A stretch of 64,000 bases of DNA, taken from the NCBI GenBank assembly GCA_021325355.1, contig JAJPHI010000020.1, positions 62,001 to 126,000 of the forward strand, in the 5' to 3' direction. This document shows positions 41,420-50,119 of this stretch, piece after piece (position 1 is the first letter of the stretch; each line of letters opens with the position of its first letter). The translations under genes were made by a program, and so were the position numbers. The notes under the pieces were generated by a model. The model worked only from the letters and a program-made list of their open reading frames with translations. It did not search any database and was not told the DNA's origin. The DNA is from Pseudomonadota bacterium (lineage in GTDB: Bacteria > Desulfobacterota > Binatia > Binatales > Binataceae).

Positions 41420-41749
41420 TTATGATCGCTTGTCGAACACCTCTTTGGCGATCGTGGCCGCGGTTACCGCCGTCGGCCATCCGGAATAAAAGGCGAGATG
41501 GGTAATCAGCTCGCTCAGCTCGGCCTTGGTCACCCCGTTGTCGAGAGCGCGATGCAGATGGCCGCGCAACTGATCGGGCCGCTGCAAGGCGACCAGCGCC
41601 GCACAGGTGATAAGACTGCGATCGCGCTTGGAGAGCTCGGGCCGTTCCCAGACGTCGCCAAAAAGCACCTTCTCGGTCAATTCGACAAACTTCGGCACCA
41701 GCGGACGAAGCGGTTCGAGCGGAGAGCGCGGAGGGGTTCCGTCAGCCAT
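41420..41749 (-). CDS. carboxymuconolactone-decarboxylase-family protein
   Basis: 109 residues of the CMD/AhpD-like fold. RDRSLITCAALVALQRPDQL and GHLHRALDNGVTKAELSELI match the family core, and HLAFYSGWPTAVTAATIAKE the C-terminal helix. It has a single Cys, so not the CxxC redox pair of AhpD proteins. The true CMD acts on 4-carboxymuconolactone, but many relatives do not. First gene of its set; the role in a ring-cleavage path is inferred. Confidence 0.88.
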   Translation of the reverse strand: MADGTPPRSPLEPLRPLVPKFVELTEKVLFGDVWERPELSKRDRSLITCAALVALQRPDQLRGHLHRALDNGVTKAELSELITHLAFYSGWPTAVTAATIAKEVFDKRS

Positions 41750-41912
41750 ATGTTTTTCCTTTCGACGCGAGTCGCCCTCGACCCGCGCAGCCGGACGTAT
41801 GCGTGATTACCGATCTCTAGCGCGGCCCTTGGAACGACGGCAAGCGAATCCGTCGAAGCTGAAAAAGCTGCCGCGCGCGCCCCCGTTCAGACGGCCGCGG
41901 CGGCGACTTGCC

Positions 41913-42899
41913 TTAAGTCTCGACTTCGAAACCCGCGCCTTCGATGAGTTCCCGCGTGCGCTGATGATCCAGTCCGGGCGTGGTCAGATAACCATTGACG
42001 AAGATCGAGTTGACGGCGTTGAAGAGCTCGGCTTGACGCGCGCCGAGATTGAGTTCGCGGCCGCCGGCGGCGCGAATCTCCGCCGCGGGATTCAGCAGAC
42101 GCAGCAGGCACGCGACCTTCAAACACTTCTCCGGCGTCAGCTCGCGGCGCTTTTCGAGCGGCGTTCCGTCGATCGGGTGAAGAAAATTGAGGGGAATCGA
42201 ATCGAGTTCGAGCCGCCGAGTTTCGTAAGCCAGATCGATGATGTCCTCGTCCGTCTCGCCCATCCCGATAATCCCGCCCGCGCAGGTTTTGAGACCGGCC
42301 GCCTGCACATTCGCGATCGTCTGCAGGCGATCGTCATAGGTGTGCGTCGAGCAGATCTCCGGATAGAAACGGCGGCTGGTATTGAGATTGTGATTGATCC
42401 ATCCGGCGCCGGCGTTCTTGAGGCGCTGCGCGTCGGCCGCGCTCAGGATGCCGATCGAGAGGCAGAGCTCGAGGTCGGGGAATTGCCGGCGAATCCTCTG
42501 ACAGGCCTCCGCCAGATGGTCCACGTCGCGCTCCTGCGGCCCGCGCATGCTGCACACCATGCAGTACCGGCGGGCGCCGCTCTCCACCGCACGATACGCC
42601 CCCGCGACCAGCTCGTCGACGCTCTGCATCCGATAGACCGGAATCTCAGCGCGCGAGATCTTCGATTGCGAACAGTAGGAGCAATCCTCCGGGCAGATCC
42701 CGCTCTGCGCGTTGCGCAGCATGCAGAGCTTCACGCGACGGCCGAAGTGCGCTTCCCGCACCCGCCGGGTCGCCGCCAGCAGCTTACCCAGATCACGGTC
42801 GGCGCAAGCCAGCACCGCACGCGCAGTCTCACGATCGATCGCGGCGCCCGCCAGCACGGTATCCGCGACCTCTTCCCAACAGTTCTCCGCGTTTCTCAT
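41913..42899 (-). CDS. bioB: biotin synthase
   Basis: 328 residues, radical SAM enzyme that inserts sulfur into dethiobiotin. GICPEDCSYCSQSKISRAEI contains the CxxxCxxC cluster, followed by YCMVCSMRGPQERDVDHL, INHNLNTSRRFYPEI and CAGGIIGMGETDEDIIDLA. These cover both the 4Fe-4S and 2Fe-2S Cys/Arg ligands. No bioA, bioD or bioF is seen nearby. It follows the PaaI-like gene by 22 nt. Confidence 0.97.
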   Translation of the reverse strand: MRNAENCWEEVADTVLAGAAIDRETARAVLACADRDLGKLLAATRRVREAHFGRRVKLCMLRNAQSGICPEDCSYCSQSKISRAEIPVYRMQSVDELVAGAYRAVESGARRYCMVCSMRGPQERDVDHLAEACQRIRRQFPDLELCLSIGILSAADAQRLKNAGAGWINHNLNTSRRFYPEICSTHTYDDRLQTIANVQAAGLKTCAGGIIGMGETDEDIIDLAYETRRLELDSIPLNFLHPIDGTPLEKRRELTPEKCLKVACLLRLLNPAAEIRAAGGRELNLGARQAELFNAVNSIFVNGYLTTPGLDHQRTRELIEGAGFEVET

Positions 42900-42921
42900 C
42901 GATGTTTAGTTTGCTTGAGGA

Positions 42922-43395
42922 TCAGCGCGAGATCGACCATGTCGAGCTCGCGCGAACTGCGCTCCTGCCGTCGGCGTCACAGACTTCGGCTTCGAGGAAG
43001 GCGAGGGTCCGCCCGCGGCGCACTACGCGGCCGTGCCCGCTCAACGGTCCGGGGTAGAGCGCGCGCAAATGCGAGATCTTGGTCTCGGCCGTCATCGCCC
43101 ATTCGCCGTCTTCGAGTACGGAGGCGATGGCGGTGGCGAACAATTCGTCAACGAACACCCCGAGGAAGCCGCCGTGGATCGTGCCAAAGGGATTCAAAAC
43201 CGTCGGCGGCTGCTGCTCCCATCGCCAGCGCGAGGCCCCGGGGGCGAACTCCAACGGCGCGAACCCCAACTCCATCGCCGGTGACCGATACTCGCCTGTC
43301 CGGTTCTCACGAATTATCCGGTTGAGTTCGCGCAAGGGCGCGATCGTATCCTGATTGCCCACGGCTCTGCTCGCTTCGCTGAATTTTCTGAGCAT
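42922..43395 (-). CDS. PaaI-family hotdog thioesterase
   Basis: 157 residues. NPFGTIHGGFLGVFVDELFA carries the HGG...D/E pattern of PaaI thioesterases, and SHLRALYPGPLSGHGRVVRR and AFLEAEVCDADGRSAVRAS the C-terminal strands. It hydrolyses acyl-CoA substrates, as in phenylacetate pathways, but the local substrate is unknown. It reads leftward into bioB and is divergent from the cupin gene at 43469. Confidence 0.9.
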   Translation of the reverse strand: MLRKFSEASRAVGNQDTIAPLRELNRIIRENRTGEYRSPAMELGFAPLEFAPGASRWRWEQQPPTVLNPFGTIHGGFLGVFVDELFATAIASVLEDGEWAMTAETKISHLRALYPGPLSGHGRVVRRGRTLAFLEAEVCDADGRSAVRASSTWSISR

Positions 43396-43468
43396 TCCGG
43401 GCCCGCCGTTTGCGGACCGTGGAACTTACATAGTATGAGGCGCAAGCAAGGTCGATAAGGAGACGCCT

Positions 43469-43975
43469 ATGGCCCGCGCACCCCGTCGGATTGTGACCGG
43501 CAACAACGCCCAGGGAAAATCAACGATTATCATCGATGGTCCGCCGACCCCCTTCGGCGCCTATTGGATGACCGATTCGATACCCGTGGACAATCGCGGC
43601 TCGGAAGATGCCGCCGTCAAAGTGAATACGCTCGAACCGCCACGCGGCGGCAGTTACTTCCGCTTCGCCACCATCCCACCGGAGGATCCCAGTGTCACGC
43701 CCGCCGAACGCGAGCGCCAGATGGCCCGGCTGTTCGAGCAGATGAACGCCTCGCACTGCCGCGGCAACACCAGTCAGCATCCGGGGATGCACAAGACGCG
43801 CACCATCGACTACGTCGTGCTGCTCTCAGGCAAGGTCACCCTGATGCTCAACGAAGGGCAGGTTGACCTGGAACCGTTCGACGTGGTCGTGCAGCGCGGC
43901 ACGGATCACGCCTGGATCAACAAGGGACCGGAGCCGGCACTGATCGCCGCAGTTCTGATCGACGCGAAGGAGTAA
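43469..43975 (+). CDS. cupin-domain protein
   Basis: 168 residues. TRTIDYVVLLSGKVTLMLNE and DLEPFDVVVQRGTDHAWINK are the two cupin motifs, with an N-terminal extension of about 90 residues including PPRGGSYFRFATIPP. AAGGAG precedes the ATG by 8 nt. Single gene on the + strand between the PaaI and LLM genes. Relatives occur beside catabolic oxygenase genes. Function is not established. Confidence 0.87.
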   Translation: MARAPRRIVTGNNAQGKSTIIIDGPPTPFGAYWMTDSIPVDNRGSEDAAVKVNTLEPPRGGSYFRFATIPPEDPSVTPAERERQMARLFEQMNASHCRGNTSQHPGMHKTRTIDYVVLLSGKVTLMLNEGQVDLEPFDVVVQRGTDHAWINKGPEPALIAAVLIDAKE

Positions 43976-43993
43976 GCCCGGCTTTAAGATGTG

Positions 43994-44025
43994 AGCGGCA
44001 CGCGAGACGATCCTCGCGTGCCGCT
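43994..44025. terminator. 13-bp hairpin between convergent genes
   Basis: AGCGGCACGCGAG (43994-44006) pairs perfectly with CTCGCGTGCCGCT (44013-44025) around a 6-nt loop. It lies just after the cupin stop and just before the LLM stop. There is no T-run on either strand, so it is a structural end signal rather than a classical terminator. Confidence 0.55.
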
Positions 44026-44042
44026 GCCTGTTCAACTGAGCT

Positions 44043-45437
44043 TTAGTGGGCGGCCTGTTGTGCGCGCAAGGCGTCGAGGTCGACCAACGGCTCGCGCTTG
44101 GTGCCGGCCGCGAACGGACGCGAGCCCGGGGCGCGCTCGAACGGATCGAGCAGGCCGAGCTCCTTCGCGTATTCGCGCACGGCAGGCAGCACTTCCTGTC
44201 CCAAAAGCCGGATGTTCGTCATCCGGTCCTCGAAGCTGACCGGACCCTGGCTTGAGAAGAAGCCGAAGGTGCCGGGTCGCAACACTTCCAGGATGCGCTT
44301 GATCTTGGGAATCACGGTCTTCGGCGTGCCGGCGATAATCTGCATCGCGTCGACCGCTTTCGGATACGCCTTATAGACCGCAGCCTTCGCCTCTTCGACC
44401 GAGACCTCGCCCCGCGCCATCCGCTTCCGGGTACTGTCGGCGACCTTCTGCAGGTTACCTTCCTCGGCGGACGCCTGATCGGATTTGCCCAACTGCTCGG
44501 CGCTGACGCCGAGCCATCCGCCGGCGCCGGCCGTCATCGTGCGCGCGAGGCGCTTGGTCGCTTCCTTGGAATTGTAACCAGGCGGCAGCGTATGCTCGGG
44601 ACGCGAAAAGGCGCCCTGCCCGCCGCCAAACAGATGCGCTTTGCCGAGCTGCTCGGCCTTCTCTTCGGTCTCCGCGACCATCACGTGCTGCAGATAGCCG
44701 AAGTTCTCGGATCCGGCCTGGAAGCCGAGCGTCGCCGCCGTGTCGCCGTACAGGTTCCACAGTTCAACCGTCGCCGGCAGCGCCGTGCCGAGCCCCAGAT
44801 AGGGGTACTTGTGCTCCGCGCACCAGATAACGGTTTCAGGGCTCAGCACGCCCGGAATCATGATCGGCGGACACGGCTTCTGATACGGCGTGACCCACGG
44901 ATTGATGAAGCGATAGTTGAAATGCTTCCCTTCCCAGCGGAACGGCCCGGGCCGCGTCCATGCGGCGATAATGAGGTCATGCGCCTCGTTGAAGTATTCG
45001 CGATTGTAGGCCGGGTTCGCGTTATTGAAAATCTGCTCGCTGCCCGCACCGCGGACCCATCCGGGCGTGAGGCGTCCGCGCGAGATACAGTCGATAGTCG
45101 CCAGTTCTTCGGCGACGCGCAGCGGGTTCTTGAAGGTCGGCAGCGGATTGCCGAGCAGCACGATGCGCGCCTTTTTCGTGATCCGCGACAGGATCGAAGC
45201 CTCGACGTTCATCACGCCGCCCATGCAGAAGGGCGTCCCATGATGCTCGTTCAGCATGATCGCGTCGAAACCGACCTCCTCGGCATAGACCATCTCGTCG
45301 AGGTATTCGTTGTAGAGACGCGAGCCGACTTCCCGGTCAAAATATTTGTTCGAAAGTGCGAAATACGCGCGATTTTTGATGAGCTCGTCTTCGGGGACGT
45401 CGCGGTACGGCCGCTCGGTAAAATACATCAGTTGCAT
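44043..45437 (-). CDS. LLM-class flavin-dependent monooxygenase, copy 1
   Basis: 464 residues, bacterial-luciferase-like fold. VGFDAIMLNEHHGTPFCMGG carries the His pair of the luciferase-type flavin site, and GSEQIFNNANPAYNREYFNE, PGPFRWEGKHFNYRFINPW and TPKTVIPKIKRILEVLRPGT follow. It should oxygenate an unknown organic substrate with reduced FMN supplied by a separate reductase. It is a same-length tandem copy of the gene at 45471-46865, with the same GGAGACAAGC leader before ATG. No reductase gene is adjacent. Confidence 0.92.
   Translation of the reverse strand: MQLMYFTERPYRDVPEDELIKNRAYFALSNKYFDREVGSRLYNEYLDEMVYAEEVGFDAIMLNEHHGTPFCMGGVMNVEASILSRITKKARIVLLGNPLPTFKNPLRVAEELATIDCISRGRLTPGWVRGAGSEQIFNNANPAYNREYFNEAHDLIIAAWTRPGPFRWEGKHFNYRFINPWVTPYQKPCPPIMIPGVLSPETVIWCAEHKYPYLGLGTALPATVELWNLYGDTAATLGFQAGSENFGYLQHVMVAETEEKAEQLGKAHLFGGGQGAFSRPEHTLPPGYNSKEATKRLARTMTAGAGGWLGVSAEQLGKSDQASAEEGNLQKVADSTRKRMARGEVSVEEAKAAVYKAYPKAVDAMQIIAGTPKTVIPKIKRILEVLRPGTFGFFSSQGPVSFEDRMTNIRLLGQEVLPAVREYAKELGLLDPFERAPGSRPFAAGTKREPLVDLDALRAQQAAH
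45218..45284. repeat. 67-bp tract identical to 46646-46712 (copy 1)
   Basis: The interval is base-identical to 46646-46712 and codes for the same part of the LLM protein (the MLNEHHGTPFCMG region). Flanking parts of the two genes differ at many third positions. A recent gene-conversion event or strong local constraint would explain it. Confidence 0.85.
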
Positions 45438-45470
45438 TGCTTGTCTCCTTCTTCGCTTGCGCCCGTCGCG

Positions 45471-46865
45471 CTAGACCCTTACGGACTCATCGCGCTTTGG
45501 TGCGCGCTTCAGGGCTTCGAGATCCACCAGCGCATCGCGCTTGGTCCCGGGAGTGTACGGCCGCGAGCCGGGAGTGACCTCGAAAGGATCCTTGATGCCG
45601 AGTTCCTTGGCGTATTCGCGCATCGCGGGCAACACTTCCTGGCCCATCAGCCGCACGTTGTTCATTCGATCCTTGGCCGACAACGGCCCCTGAATCGTGA
45701 ACAGGCCGAAGATGCCGGGGCGCAGCGTCTCCATGATCAGGCGCAGCTTCGGCAGGACCGACTTGGGCGTGCCGACAATGATCTGAAGTCCATCCTGCGC
45801 CTTCTGATACTGCGCGTAGATCTTGGCTTTGGCCTCTTCCACGGAGACCTCGCCGCGCGCCAGCCGTTCCCTGGTCTTACCTTTGGTCGCGTGGGGATCG
45901 CCGCCGGTGCGCTCGGCTTCGGCCAGTTTCTCGGAGGTGATACCGAGGAAACCGTATTCAGTTGCCTGCTGCGCCAGCCGCTTGGTCGCCGCCTTCGAGT
46001 TGTAGCCGGGCGGCAGCGTCCATTCGACCCGCGAGAAATTCTGCGCGCCGCCGCCGAACAGTGCGCCCTTGCCAAGTTCCTGCGCCTTTTCCTCGGTTTC
46101 GGCAACGAAGATCTGCTGCAGATAGCCGAAGTTCTCGCTCCCCGCCATGTAGCCGCACTTGTTCGCCGTATCGCCGTAGAGATTCCACAACTCGACCGTC
46201 GAATGGAGCGCGGTCCCGAGACCGATATAGGGAAACTTGTGCTCGGCGCACCAGATGACCGTCTCCGGGCTGATTACGCCAGGAATCCAGATCGGCGGAT
46301 GCGGCTTCTGGTAGGGCAGCGCCCAGGGATTCACGAAACGATAGTTGAAGTGCTTGCCTTCCCATCTGAAGGGGCCCTGACGGGTCCAACAGGCAATGAT
46401 GAAATCGTGCGCCTCGTTGAAATACTCGCGATTGTACGCCGGATTGGCATTGTTGAAGATCTGCTCGCTGCCCGCGCCGCGCACCCATCCGGGGATCAAC
46501 CGGCCTTTCGAGATCAGATCGATCTCCGCCAACTCCTCCGCCATGCGCAGCGGATGCTTCAAAACCGGCAGCGGGTTGCCCAGCAGCACGATGCGCGCTT
46601 TTTTGGTAATCCGCGCCAGGATCGCCGCCTCGACGTTCATCACGGCGCCCATGCAGAAGGGCGTCCCATGATGCTCGTTCAGCATGATCGCGTCGAAACC
46701 GACCTCCTCGGCGTAGCACGCCTCGTCCAGGTATTCGTTGTACAGGTCGGCGCCGACTTTCGGATCATAGAACTTGTTCGGCACCCCGAAGAAGCTGCGG
46801 TTCTTGATGACTTCGTCTTCGGGCACGTACTTATAGGGCCGTTCGGTGAAGTGCATTATATGCAT
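45471..46865 (-). CDS. LLM-class flavin-dependent monooxygenase, copy 2
   Basis: 464 residues, the same length as copy 1 and 33 nt upstream of it. MHFTERPYKYVPEDEVIKN opens the protein, and MLNEHHGTPFCMGA, VRGAGSEQIFNNANPAYNRE and LRPGIFGLFTIQGPL match copy 1. Copy 2 has its own changes in the variable loop (residues about 305-345) and a basic tail (KRAPKRDESVRV). Different substrates are therefore possible. It follows the alpha/beta hydrolase gene by 41 nt, so all three may form one operon. Confidence 0.92.
   Translation of the reverse strand: MHIMHFTERPYKYVPEDEVIKNRSFFGVPNKFYDPKVGADLYNEYLDEACYAEEVGFDAIMLNEHHGTPFCMGAVMNVEAAILARITKKARIVLLGNPLPVLKHPLRMAEELAEIDLISKGRLIPGWVRGAGSEQIFNNANPAYNREYFNEAHDFIIACWTRQGPFRWEGKHFNYRFVNPWALPYQKPHPPIWIPGVISPETVIWCAEHKFPYIGLGTALHSTVELWNLYGDTANKCGYMAGSENFGYLQQIFVAETEEKAQELGKGALFGGGAQNFSRVEWTLPPGYNSKAATKRLAQQATEYGFLGITSEKLAEAERTGGDPHATKGKTRERLARGEVSVEEAKAKIYAQYQKAQDGLQIIVGTPKSVLPKLRLIMETLRPGIFGLFTIQGPLSAKDRMNNVRLMGQEVLPAMREYAKELGIKDPFEVTPGSRPYTPGTKRDALVDLEALKRAPKRDESVRV
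46646..46712. repeat. 67-bp tract identical to 45218-45284 (copy 2)
   Basis: Second member of the identical pair described at 45218-45284, inside LLM copy 2. The two tracts are 1428 bp apart in direct orientation and could support recombination that deletes one gene copy. Confidence 0.85.
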
Positions 46866-46906
46866 GGCTTGTCTCCCTGGCTGTGGCTCACGCTATACCG
46901 CGGCAA

Positions 46907-47695
46907 TTATGACAAAAACTCACGGACGAGCTGGATAAACTCGGCCGACTTTTCGATTTCCGGGCGATGTCCGCAATTGTCATAGATCTGCACGCGGACA
47001 TCGGTGTTCTTGAGCCCCTGCCGATAGCATTCGGCGGCCGCCACCGGCACGATCGCGTCCTCGCGACCCCAGATGATCTGCACGGGGAGCCCTTTGACCC
47101 CTTCGAGAAAGTGAATCAGCGACGGATTGTTGAGAATCGGCTCCCAGGTCAGCCGGGCGTTTTCCGTGCGCGCATCCTCAAAGGCCTCGAATTGCTCGGG
47201 CGTGCGCTCGCCGCCATAGAGTTTGGCGAATTCCGGCACGTCATGATTATGGACGCTCAAGCCCAGCGCCGTGCGCGCCGTGATCGAGAAAACGTCGGTG
47301 ATCTCGCCGCCGGGCGGCCGGATTCCCGCTGCTCCCACCAGCACCATCTTGCGGAACTGCTGCGGGTTGATGGTCGCCATCTCGGCGGCAATCCAGCCGC
47401 CGGTCGAAAACCCGATCGCATCGGCGCCGACCAGGTTCAAATCCCGCACCACCCAGCTATAGAACAGCGCCAAATCATGAATATTGCGAATCCAGTCGAT
47501 CTTGGGTGATTTGCCGAGCCCCGGCTGGATCGGGATCATGATCGTATGCTGCTTGGCCAGCTCGCTGTGCCAATTCAGCCATCCCGGATGACCGAGCTCT
47601 TCGTGGAAGACGAGCAGCGGCTTGCCGCTGCCGCCCTTGATAAAAGCGAGGTTAGTCCCCGCCACCTGGGTGACTTCTTCTGTCCATTCTGCCAT
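46907..47695 (-). CDS. alpha/beta-hydrolase fold protein
   Basis: 262 residues from the ATG at 47695. The nucleophile elbow is IGFSTGGWIAAEMA (Ser near residue 100), the acid lies in WGREDAIVPVAAAEC and the His in DNCGHRPEIEKS, so a Ser-Asp-His triad is complete. LLVFHEELGHPGWLNWHSEL is the oxyanion region. Such enzymes cleave esters or C-C bonds after ring oxygenation. A GGAGGG site lies upstream of the chosen start; the 37 residues before it in frame are charged and not hydrolase-like. Confidence 0.9.
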   Translation of the reverse strand: MAEWTEEVTQVAGTNLAFIKGGSGKPLLVFHEELGHPGWLNWHSELAKQHTIMIPIQPGLGKSPKIDWIRNIHDLALFYSWVVRDLNLVGADAIGFSTGGWIAAEMATINPQQFRKMVLVGAAGIRPPGGEITDVFSITARTALGLSVHNHDVPEFAKLYGGERTPEQFEAFEDARTENARLTWEPILNNPSLIHFLEGVKGLPVQIIWGREDAIVPVAAAECYRQGLKNTDVRVQIYDNCGHRPEIEKSAEFIQLVREFLS

Positions 47696-47814
47696 CTGCT
47701 TCTGTTCCCTCCGCTTGATTTGATCGGCGGTTCGCGCCCCAAGCTCGGTCACCTCCGCCGTCTTAGCACATTCGGTCCGGCGCTCAGGACGGCGCCGGAA
47801 AGGCAAAGCGCAAT

Positions 47815-49044
47815 CTAGGCCTCCACGCCGCCGCGCCGCTTGAGCAGCACCTTGTCGGCATAGAGGGCGCTGATCTCGTCATCGGTCATTTCCAGCATCT
47901 CGCGCAGCACCGCCTCGTTGTCCTCGCCGAGGCGCGACGCTTTCAGCTCGGTTCGATCCGGCCATTCGGAGAATTTCACCGGGAAGCCCGGGATATCGAA
48001 GTCGCCAAAGGCCGGATCGCTCACGCGCCGAACCGTCCGGCGTTCGCGCAGATGGGGATGATTCATCGCTTCTTCGAGCGACAGCACGGGCGCGCACGGG
48101 ACGCGGAATTTATCGAGCGCGGCCACCACACTCTCGCGATCGGGAAACGTCGCGAACCAGTTCTCGATAATCTCCTTGAGCGCGTCGTTGTTGCGAACGC
48201 GCCGGCCGTTGCTCTTGAACCGCTCGTCGGTCACCAGCTCAGGGCGTCCGAGCGCCTCGGCAAGACGTGGAAATTCATGCGGCTGCACCAGCAGCATGAT
48301 ATAGCCGCCGGGACATTTGAAGACGCCCGAGGGGCTGCCGGTCGGATGCTGCGAGCCGTTGCGGCGCGGCTCGAAGCGTTCCTTGCGCAGCGACTTCACC
48401 GGCACGCAGAGCTCGTGCATATGGAAGTACGTGTCGGTCAGCGACGCATCGAGATATTGTCCCCGGCCGGTGCGCGCGACGTTGAGCAGCGCAAAACCCA
48501 CCGCCATCGCTGCCGCAACCCCGGTCGAGACGTCACCGATAGCCATCGTCGGGATAATCGGCGGACGATCAGCTTCGCCGAGCAAGCCCGTTACCCCGGC
48601 AAACGATGCGCCGATGAAGTCATAGCCGGGACGATTGCGCAGTGGGCCGGTCTGCCCGGCCGCCGACACCGAACACATCACGATGCGCGGATTGATCTTC
48701 TGCAGCGTTTCGTAACCGAAACCCATGTCCGCGATCACGCCCGGCGCGAAATTCTCCACCACTACATCGATTTTGGGGATCATCCGCAGCAACAGTTCTT
48801 TGGCCCGCGGCTGACGCAGGTCGAGCGCGAGGCTCCGCTTGCTGTGGTCATGCTGAAAATAGTAGGTGCTCATGCCGTCCGCCGCCATCAGCCCCATCTG
48901 GCGGACGTGATCCCCGTCGTAGGAACGCTCGACTTTGATCACGTCGGCGCCGAGTTCAGCGAGAATCCGCGTGCAGGTCGGCCCGGCGACGAAATGGGTG
49001 AAATCAAGGACCCGGTACCCGGTGAGCATCAGTGCCTGTTGCAT
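47815..49044 (-). CDS. CaiB/BaiF-family CoA-transferase
   Basis: 409 residues from the ATG at 49044 (GGAG 5 nt upstream; ATGs at 49056 and 49029 are alternatives). RVLDFTHFVAGPTCTRILAE starts the fold, GADVIKVE the CoA site, and GQYLDASLTDTYFHMHE holds the catalytic Asp of class III CoA-transferases. They move CoA between organic acids. The neighbouring LLM and hydrolase genes suggest activation of a catabolic intermediate. Confidence 0.94.
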   Translation of the reverse strand: MQQALMLTGYRVLDFTHFVAGPTCTRILAELGADVIKVERSYDGDHVRQMGLMAADGMSTYYFQHDHSKRSLALDLRQPRAKELLLRMIPKIDVVVENFAPGVIADMGFGYETLQKINPRIVMCSVSAAGQTGPLRNRPGYDFIGASFAGVTGLLGEADRPPIIPTMAIGDVSTGVAAAMAVGFALLNVARTGRGQYLDASLTDTYFHMHELCVPVKSLRKERFEPRRNGSQHPTGSPSGVFKCPGGYIMLLVQPHEFPRLAEALGRPELVTDERFKSNGRRVRNNDALKEIIENWFATFPDRESVVAALDKFRVPCAPVLSLEEAMNHPHLRERRTVRRVSDPAFGDFDIPGFPVKFSEWPDRTELKASRLGEDNEAVLREMLEMTDDEISALYADKVLLKRRGGVEA

Positions 49045-49192
49045 ACGACTCCGCATCCCGAAGCCAATCCGCTTCGAGTCCTGGCTCTTTCGCAGTCAAG
49101 GTCTCGGCGAATCATACTAATGTCAAGGCGCAAGTGTCCAACGACCGCCGCAGCCAGCCGCGACCTTGGAGTGACAGCCCTAACCCCGCGCC

Positions 49193-50041
49193 TTAGCGCA
49201 GTTTGGCGACCAGTTCGGCCGTCTGATCGAGCCGCTGGAGCGCCTTATGTTCCTCGAAGCTCGGCTGTCCGAGCACCAGATGGGTGAAACCGAGGTCGAT
49301 AAGCCGCTGGCACTTGTCCGCGGTCGCGCCAAAGACCACCGCGCCCAGGGCGATCGTATCGAAGCGGCGCCCCGCGCGATCGGCGGCCTGACGCAGCAAT
49401 TCGAGCCGCCGGGCGAGCGCTTCGGCGGGCGAATCGACCGGAAACCAGCCATCGCAATACTCGACCACGCGCTCGAGCGACTTCATCGACAGCGACCCCA
49501 TCCAGACCGGCGGACCACCGGCCTGCGCCGGCTTCGGCCAGCACCAGATCGGATCGAAGTTGACCGTTTCGCCATGAAACTCCGCCGCCTCGTTGGTCCA
49601 GATCTGCTTCATTGCCTTGACGCGCTCGCCGGTCACCCGCCAGCGCTTCTTGAACGCGACGCCGTGATGCTCCATCTCTTCAGCGTTCCATCCGGCGCCG
49701 ATCCCCAGGATCACGCGACCCTGCGAGAGCACGTCGAGCGACGCCACCTGCTTGGCCAGATGGATCGGGTCGTGTTCAGTCATCAGGCAGACCCCCGATC
49801 CGATTTTGACCCGCGACGTAACCATCGCCGCCGCGGTCATCGCGATCATCAAATCGTGGGCGTGCGAATATTCGCGCGGCAGATCACCGCCCATCGGAAA
49901 CGGGGTCTTCCGACTGGTCGGGATATGCGTATGCTCGGGAAAGAAGACCGAATCGAAACCGCGTTCTTCGGCCGCGGCCGCAAAGGTATCGGGGCGGATC
50001 GAATAGTCCGTGGGAAAGATGATTACGCCAAAACTGGTCAT
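49193..50041 (-). CDS. LLM-class F420-dependent-type oxidoreductase
   Basis: 282 residues from the ATG at 50041 (GGAGG 6 nt upstream). FGVIIFPTDYSIRPDTFAAA, RGFDSVFFPEHTHIPTSRKT, LDVLSQGRVILGIGAGWNAE and GPPVWMGSLSMKSLERVVEY fit the F420-type LLM subfamily seen in actinobacteria and soil lineages. It is shorter than the 464-residue pair and clearly a different subgroup. It reads leftward toward the CoA-transferase gene with about 150 nt between. Confidence 0.91.
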   Translation of the reverse strand: MTSFGVIIFPTDYSIRPDTFAAAAEERGFDSVFFPEHTHIPTSRKTPFPMGGDLPREYSHAHDLMIAMTAAAMVTSRVKIGSGVCLMTEHDPIHLAKQVASLDVLSQGRVILGIGAGWNAEEMEHHGVAFKKRWRVTGERVKAMKQIWTNEAAEFHGETVNFDPIWCWPKPAQAGGPPVWMGSLSMKSLERVVEYCDGWFPVDSPAEALARRLELLRQAADRAGRRFDTIALGAVVFGATADKCQRLIDLGFTHLVLGQPSFEEHKALQRLDQTAELVAKLR

Positions 50042-50119
50042 GGCTGACCTCCGCTCTTTTCGCCACCTTACAACGATCACGTCGGCGGCCGATAACGCCG
50101 ACGATGACGGCGCCGCGGG

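Noticed and set aside
41607-43325. 572-codon + strand frame over the CMD and bioB region
   Set aside because: It is antisense to bioB and its neighbours. No motif, and the composition is that of a shadow frame.
44592-46985. 797-codon open frame on the + strand across both LLM genes
   Set aside because: It is antisense to two strongly supported genes with clear protein motifs. GC-rich codon use creates long open antisense frames; the translation is Arg/Leu-rich without a family pattern.
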